Assembly: GCA_015501055.1 (NCBI GenBank) | Contig: JADNYV010000159.1 | Coordinates: forward strand, 1-64,000 | Direction of reading: 5' to 3' | DNA from: Mucidula mucida | Taxonomy: Eukaryota; Basidiomycota; Agaricomycetes; Agaricales; Physalacriaceae | DNA length: 64,000 bases | In this document: positions 58,166-64,000 of the stretch, one piece after another | Layout of the letters: the number at the start of each line of letters is the position of its first letter | Position numbering within the stretch: position 1 is the stretch's first letter | Notes under the pieces: generated by a model | Seen by the model: only the letters and a program-made list of their open reading frames with translations | The model's database searches: none | Told to the model about the DNA's origin: nothing | Program-made: the position numbers and the translations under genes

Positions 58166-59761
58166 AAATGTGAAAATATGGCAATTCATAACACAAAGAC
58201 AAGTCAAAGTTGTTCAGGACGCCACAGATGCAGCTGTCCTTTTTGCAGTACATGATGTTGGACTTGCTGATGTTGCAATAAAGATTTTTAGGACATGCAT
58301 AAAGCCAGCTGTAACCTATTCAACAAAGGAGATATTAGTATCAAGAGTAAACAGAGTAGGAAAAGCCAACACACATTGAATTACATCAGCAAACACCTGT
58401 GCAACATCTTTTATGCTTGTAAGGTTATCCAAAGGATACAAGAGTTTGTGTACAGTGACATGCAGGACACAACTCTTATAGCAGAACGTCTTATTACCGG
58501 CAAACTCAGTGCCAGTAAGCATCTGCACAATTTGTGCCTCCGTTGAATCCTTCTCAGTTGCAAAGTTGTAAGTGAAAAGCAGATTGAGAAGGTGGTCCAG
58601 GACCCAGTGCCGCTTCCCAGGATCTGCCTGCTCCTCTGCCGTCTTCTTAGCAGCCTCCAGAAGCACAGCTTTAGAAGTACGCTTCTCGCCTGGCCAGCTG
58701 AGCTTGACAACTAGCTTGATTCTGGGCCACTCCTCCTTACATGTCCCTTTGAATACACCTGTGGAACACCCAATAATTCCATGTTCTTCCCTAATAAACA
58801 ACCCCAAAGTGATCTGTCTGCAATGGGAAGAGTCATAGTGATACCACAGTTGTTTCAGCGGTCAATAACCTCCTGACCTGTACGCGCCTAGTCTAAAAAA
58901 AACTGATCGGACCTGAAGAAGCTCTCAGCTTGGTTGAGTACTGGGAGAATACCATATTTGCGCATTGTTAAGCAATGGTGGGCAACAAGGAGAGCAATGA
59001 ACCTCTTCATGTCCTCTTCTTTTTTGAGATCAATGGTGGTTAAGGTAAGCATTAGGGTGTGGCTGTAGTACAAGATCTGAATCCTGTTGCGGTTAAAAAG
59101 ATGCATGACAAAGGAATTGCAAGAAGCAGGAACCAAAAGCACCTTAAAACCATATCTGGTGCATTGGTTGTGAGCTTTCGCCATCTTATTGGGTACACTC
59201 TCGTGCATCACAGGTGGCTTAATGGGCTCAGCCTCATCTTCTTTATGGATTACTGGAAGGAAATTGTCTGATTGAGCTTTCTTGCAAGAAGTGTCAATCC
59301 CACCTAGACACTGTTTGAGCACAGTCAACCCAAGTGACTTTGTCTTGGCCTTGGGGTAGCATAATTACAATGCAATTTTCTGCTTTGGACATGGTTCTGG
59401 TGCCGAGAGGTGGAAGGGGTCCTTCTTAGTTACTGCAAAGTTAGTTGGAGCATGAATAAAATGAATAACAATGGAACATACCTGAATCCAGCAGTCTAAT
59501 CCCATTTCGACTGTCCTACAAAGTGCAGTCCCCATCCTTTCCCTCAAGCAAGATAAGAACCATAGCTCAGAAGATAGAGCTAAACTTGGGCCCCAAGGGG
59601 TCAACAGCCTTTCTCAATTTGGCCTTTGCTGTTGCCTTTTTCGTGGTTTCTGCACCCATAAACAACATCTTAAAAACGCCAAACATATTGGGGGAGAGAT
59701 TGTGGTGACTGAGGATCCCGCCCTTGAGAACCTTGGGGTTGTTGCAATAGAACCTCAAAAT

Positions 59762-60074
59762 GGGCGAAATATATGTATACTTGGTACCAGTACTACATCT
59801 CCTCATCGGAGGATACAAATACCATCTCAACATCATGAAGTGAACTGCCAATATTATCAAAACCATCCGGCAAATCAACATCAACAAGGTTCTTCTCCGT
59901 TGCGCTCGGCTTGACTGCACCATCCTTCGTTATGACGGACCACTAGTTTAGAGGGCGGGTTAGGTGCGGGTACCACGGGTTTGCCCAAATTGGGAAGGAC
60001 CGACCCGTACCCGTACCCGTGCACGGGAAAACCCGTGACCCGCGCCGAACCCGCCGACCCGTGCTGATCCTTAC
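59762..60074. mobile_element. 313-bp insertion rich in ACCCGT repeats
   Basis: Flanked by AAAT on both sides (59758-59761 and 60075-60078), as expected of a short target duplication, and inserted in the FunK1 exon. One half is GC-rich with repeated ACCCGT/CCCGTA; the other half encodes, on the minus strand, an acidic frame ending VFVSSDEEM and stop, like the end of a transposase ORF. Family unknown. Confidence 0.55.
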
Positions 60075-60680
60075 AAATAGACTCAAGGCCAGGATATTCT
60101 GCCTCAATCATCTCCATTGCCTGATTGTTCATATCTGCATGGAGCGCATAGAGCGACATCTTGACACTACCAATCTGGCGGCACTTGGCCAAGAATATCT
60201 CCAGGTAGATTTTGAATTGTGCGTCTCCGTAGATTGTATCAACCAATTTGTTCAGTTGTGCGTCTGTGGTGCAAAACTTGTTGCTGCGAGTTGTGGGGAA
60301 TGGAATGCGGAGGACTCTTTCTGAGAACTTGTTAATGTCAACAAGGACACAACTGTTTTGGAGGTTGACCTCCAAGAACGGTGCATAGTCACTGTGCTTG
60401 TACTTGAGCGGCATAAGCTCAATATTGTCAAACCAAGCGCAACTGTTCCCGCCTCTACACTGCGGTGTCGAGCCAGCTTTGTGGGTTGGACCAGAAGGGG
60501 CGGGAGGCAACGGAGGCAATGAATTGGGTGTGGAGGAATTCCGTGTTGTTGGAGGTGGGGTAGTGTCGCGTAGTAGTGGAGGGACAGTCATCGCGAATAA
60601 CAACGAGAAAAATAGATGATGGTAGATGTTGTGAAGGTGTTCGTGGTTTGTGAACAACAGAGGGTTGCGCGCAAAATCTA

Positions 60681-60735
60681 CCATTATAGGAACCCGTGAC
60701 CTCACTGTTCAATGACCGTACATGGGAGACAATGG
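60681..60735 (-). promoter_or_regulatory. Shared FunK1 upstream module, broken copy
   Basis: CCATTGTCTCCC (60724-60735), GTCACGGGTT (about 60691-60700) and CCTATAATGG (60681-60690) precede the start at 60591 on the minus strand. Confidence 0.5.
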
Positions 60736-60924
60736 TGGCACCCGCTCGGGCTTCCACTCCTTCTGCCACTCTAAACTTTTGACCCTCCTCCCAAAATTCC
60801 ACCCGCGCATCGCCCGACGTCCTCTGAAAAGCTATCATCTCGAGTTGATTCAACAGCTTCTCCCACCCAGTGACGGGCGCGTACTGATACCCCGGGTCGG
60901 GCATCTCAGGAAACTGACATCCTT

Positions 60925-61214
60925 TCACATGTCCGTCTGACCATAATCCGGGCGCGTTTTGCCATTCCGAACTGCGAGACGGATAAAGGTGAGCGTGGAA
61001 ACTGAGGAATTGATGCCTACCCTTGCTGGGTAATGAGAGTACCCTCGGCTACAATGAGACCAGCGCCGAGGGCAGCGCGTAGACGATAGTATTCGACGTT
61101 GACGTCGTTCGGCACAGTCGTAGGGACAGAGCGATTGCGCGTCATAGCGGAGAGAAGGACGCGATTCCTTAGAGTCAACTGAAAGGGCTGGAAGAGCGAG
61201 GTCAAGTTGGGCAT
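60925..61214 (-). pseudogene. 5' fragment of an Old Yellow Enzyme (NADH:flavin oxidoreductase) gene
   Basis: The first exon encodes MPNLTSLFQPFQLTLRNRVL, SAMTRNRSVPTTVPNDVNVE and GAGLIVAEGTLITQQG, the FMN-binding start of OYE-type ene-reductases. A 48-nt intron leads to SEWQNAPGLWSDGHVKG. Then homology stops: the barrel strands with the catalytic His/Asn and Tyr are missing. An open frame continues (CQFPEMPDPGYQY...) without OYE features into FunK1 upstream DNA (60724). The gene was cut off by the FunK1 copy or by rearrangement. Confidence 0.75.
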
Positions 61215-61232
61215 CGTGGTGGTTTTCGTCAA

Positions 61233-61583
61233 GGACGAATGCGGGCAATGTGCGCGCTTCTATTGGACTCGATCCAGCTGGCGATCGAAAGGCATGTCAT
61301 GACAGGCGCCAACCAAATTTCGGGGTAGTCCATTTTGGGATACCTGGTGGTGTCTAGACGAAGGTAAGGATGTATTTGAAGCTGCTTGCCAGGCTAGTGG
61401 TGGCAGGGGAAGAGAATTCACGACCACGTGCAGCTTGTCCAATGCGACTCCAATCAATAAATGCACCAAAACATCAGTTAAAAATATCACTTTTGCCTGT
61501 ACTATGGAAAGGCTTCAGCACAAGTTGACTGGCCATCGAGGAGAAGATTCAACAGCGCCTCACATTCAAACAGTATATCATTC
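61233..61583. other. Intergenic
   Basis: Upstream DNA of the OYE fragment and 3' flank of the kinase gene; nothing else recognised. Confidence 0.4.
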
Positions 61584-63757
61584 TCATTTGGGTGCTATAC
61601 GTCGTCTTAGATCGTCTGCACCAATAATAGCATCCTTATCCACAAATTCGCCCGCGATAAACCGATCTAACCTCTCTTGTTCGGCCTGGTAATCTTCGCT
61701 CGTCCCTCTAAAACTGCTTCGGTCAAAGTCCGTGAAGCGTACCTGCCCTAGATCGTCCTCCATGATGTTCCACGATCGCACGTCGCGGTGCAGGACGCCA
61801 GCTTCATGCATGGCAGTCAGGATCGACTTTAATGCAGTACTAAATACCTGATTCAACGGACGTTCAAAACCCAAGCGAAAGAGAAACGTACCCTGCCTCC
61901 GTTGATAGGTCGACTTTCTTATCGCTGTCCATCCGACGACCAAGAGGGTGACCAGCATCAGACAACAGAAGAGCGCGCAGGTCAGCATTAACACCTTCGC
62001 GATACGAAAGGAGACTCGGTATTCCAGAAACTCCCGCGCTACGGAGGTGCCGGTACACTTCAACTTCATGTTCTAAACGTCGAGCGCGAGCACGTGTTGG
62101 AGCAATCTTGAGAATGAACGGTCGCTGTGCGAGCTCTTCGGACGGGTCCTTTGGTTTCTTCGCTACGCTTCCCTTACCTTTAGACCGACCGGCCTTGGTC
62201 AACGATCCATATGCATCACTAGGAGAACTTTCAGGTTCGATGACGGCTCGGTAAACATCCCCAACTGAGCCCGAGCCGAGTCGCTTGTATGCGATGATTT
62301 TGAGATACTCCTTTGGCCCGTAACGTTCCTTGCGCTCAGAGTCGGGTCGAAACAGAAGAAGAGGAGCGGGCGAGTCGAGATTGTCAAATCTAAAGAAGAT
62401 TGCTAGAGCTGGAAAGGTGTCCATGAAGGCAGCCATGGCCTAGCAAAAGTATGAACTCAGGAAAGAAAATGTAGTGTTGGCCTACTTCATCGCTTGGAGA
62501 CGATGGGTCCTCATCCGATACAGCCCCGGCTTTGGACTTTTTACGAACACGCTGCGGCTCGTCAAACATAGATTTTCGTTTACCCAAAAGTGTGTTCTCC
62601 AAAAGAGGCAGCCTTTTCATAGCGTCAGATGCGAGAGCAATATGCAGCGCCGTCCAAAGACTCCCGTATGATGGATCTTTGCACGTCCGTATATCAATAA
62701 GACTCGAAAGGTATAGCGTTTGCCGTTTGCGATGGCGGATACCTATCCTGACAAAATTTCCACAGTCGAAGATAACTGCCGTCGCGTCTATTCTGACCGC
62801 GTGAACCCAAGCCTGCTGAAAGTCAGTATTGACAATGACCACAGGTGGCTCCCTGACCTTTTGAATATAATCTTCGCATGCAGGCTCGTAACGCGGGTCT
62901 TTTTGCGGAGGACGTTGGACGACGCCTATATCACACTGATTCTGCGCGCGCTCTGGCGCCGTTTTCTGGCGAACGCGCTGGCTACGGCGCGGACCCGTCA
63001 TCGGCGGTAACGTCCACGGAACCTCCACAGCGTCCGGGGGTGGCGATCTTTCGCGAGCGTCGCCACAGTAATCCGAGTCCAGGCGCCATGGGAAGACATC
63101 TACGGAGTCAAGGCGCTCCATATCCTCCATCACAGGTAACGCATCCGTACAAAATACCATACAGGACGTCAGTTGCTGCGTATGCTGGCGGAGACGTTTA
63201 TATGTTTCCTTGTTTTTTCGATTCATAACCTCGAACTCATCTGGGGGAGGCACCACGACGTGCAGCACAATATTCTGCGACGCGTATTCCTCGACAATAG
63301 GGCCGAACTCCGTACGCGTACGGGCAGGAGCATGCAGCGTTTGTAGCAGTGCCATCAGTTCGGGTTGACTAGGATGGATGACGAGGCTGGAAGCCAGCTG
63401 AGTCACGGCATCTTCAAAGCCATCCATTCTGTATCTGATGATGGATCGGGCGTCTGCACCCTTCGCCGCATTATACCCAGCGTCTCTAATTGATAACCTG
63501 GTGTCTTCTACTGTGTCAAGCTTCCCGGAAACACTTTCTAGGACACTGATCAGCTCGACATGCAAGGACGGACGCACTCTCACGCGTTTTAGCATGAGGC
63601 TTTCCGAGAGGTGACGATCTAGGAAGTGCAGAGGTGCGCTTGGCTTCGGTGCGGGCACAGATTGTTTCCGTTCCACGGATGGCGGATTGTACGCAAAGAG
63701 CTTTTGGAGAAACCAATCGGGAGGCCTATCCCGTGAAGTCGTGTTTGACTGCGACAT
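61584..63757 (-). CDS. Atypical fungal protein kinase with large N-terminal region
   Basis: Exon 1 starts at 63757 (MSQSNTTSRDRPPDWF) and encodes about 430 residues without a known domain, containing a basic KRKSMFDEPQRVRKKSK stretch. After an intron (donor at about 62487) comes the kinase: glycine loop RLGSGSVGDVYRAV, ATP lysine in FILKIAP, and LEHEVEVYRHL (helix C). A last exon has the catalytic loop VLHRDVRSWNIMED and metal motif FTDFDRSSF. The protein ends about 55 residues later, with no C-lobe of the usual size. The join at about 61889-61894 needs one more G (GGG for GGGG) to match phases. This short kinase architecture is seen in basidiomycetes (recollection). Likely a distinct family from FunK1. 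Confidence 0.75.
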
Positions 63758-64000
63758 GTTCTAGTCCCGCGTTGGCAACAAAGACGCGACGGAAGGGCAA
63801 GGAAAACCCAACTTGAACATGTGGTGTCATGCACATCATACCGGTAATGCGGGCCGACTTGCTCTGTCAACCAGGTTGTCGCCTCCCTCAAGAAGCGTAG
63901 TTGCAGCGTATACTGCAGAAGAGGCGGCGCCTACGCATACAGAGTAGTTGATGTTGTTAAAATGATAAGCGTCGCCGTAGTAGCAATCTTCAATGAATGA
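63758..64000. other. Upstream region at window edge
   Basis: Promoter of the atypical kinase; no feature resolved. Confidence 0.35.

Larger units (their letters stand above)
56735..60591 (-). pseudogene. FunK1 kinase copy broken by two insertions and stops
   Basis: Start MTVPPLLRDT at 60591, with N-domain FLEVNLQNSCVLVDINKF. A 313-bp insertion (59762-60074) splits the exon between GLESI and LRFYCNN. Exon 2 pieces follow: MHLFNRNRIQILYYSHTLM (58888-59328) and LVVKLSWPGEKRTSKAVLL (58316-58807), separated by a frameshift and stops near 58810-58887. Kinase core at 58160-58310 has LLQHQQVQHHVLQ-type decay of the HRD region and NNFDLSL. A second insertion (about 57397-58165) separates it from the C-lobe, VLDLLVSKYKDVPTHLYHYN (57085-57345) and the tail (56925-57239). 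No product is possible. Confidence 0.82.

Noticed and set aside
1..64000. CRISPR arrays, operons, ribosome binding sites, origins
   Set aside because: The window is eukaryotic; no regularly spaced repeats were seen.

Overview
The window looks like nuclear DNA of a mushroom-forming basidiomycete (Agaricomycetes). Genes are split by many 44-60 nt introns. It holds several copies of the fungus-specific FunK1 kinase family, a DUF2235 hydrolase and a secreted haem peroxidase. Housekeeping proteins are of fungal type: SKN7, MAF1, a GCN4-like bZIP, a ZRT-like ZIP transporter and a NUP42-type nucleoporin. All calls come from reading the sequence; no database search was possible.

Layout. 0-9.3 kb is a FunK1 cluster on the minus strand: a fragment, an internally deleted copy, one intact 883-residue gene (2027-4778) and a truncated, catalytically dead copy, with a BCS1-like AAA ATPase between them. 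9.3-13.6 kb is an AT-rich transposon graveyard: a 610-bp MITE with target duplication, a decayed Ty1/copia gag and an 874-bp TTAA-flanked inverted-repeat element holding the end of a DDE transposase. 13.7-28.2 kb is a conserved block: an intron-containing tRNA-Phe, SUMO, a Ser/Tyr-rich unknown, a ZIP zinc transporter, MAF1, a glycogen-targeting PP1 subunit and an intronless tRNA-Phe, with dispersed repeats between ZIP and the PP1 subunit. 29.2-40 kb holds a haem peroxidase, SKN7, an N-domain-only FunK1, a small secreted protein and a CstF-64/Rna15-like protein without an RRM. 41.3-45.1 kb is an intact Tc1-like DD34E transposon with perfect 111-bp terminal inverted repeats and a second, convergent, intact 581-residue gene. 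46-55.6 kb holds a GCN4-like bZIP with upstream ORFs, leucine aminopeptidase, a DUF2235 protein, ribosomal protein L28e and NUP42. 56.7-64 kb holds a FunK1 copy broken by two insertions, the 5' end of an Old Yellow Enzyme gene and an atypical kinase.

Two themes stand out. First, mobile DNA shapes the gene-poor parts. Four FunK1 loci share an upstream module, as expected if they spread with their promoters, and the Tc1 element with its passenger gene is the best candidate for an undescribed system. Second, at least nine conserved genes are interrupted by isolated one-base losses, most at or beside short homopolymers, while neighbouring genes are clean. Base undercalling in the assembly explains this better than loss of many core genes, so the interrupted models are reported as genes with flagged frameshifts.
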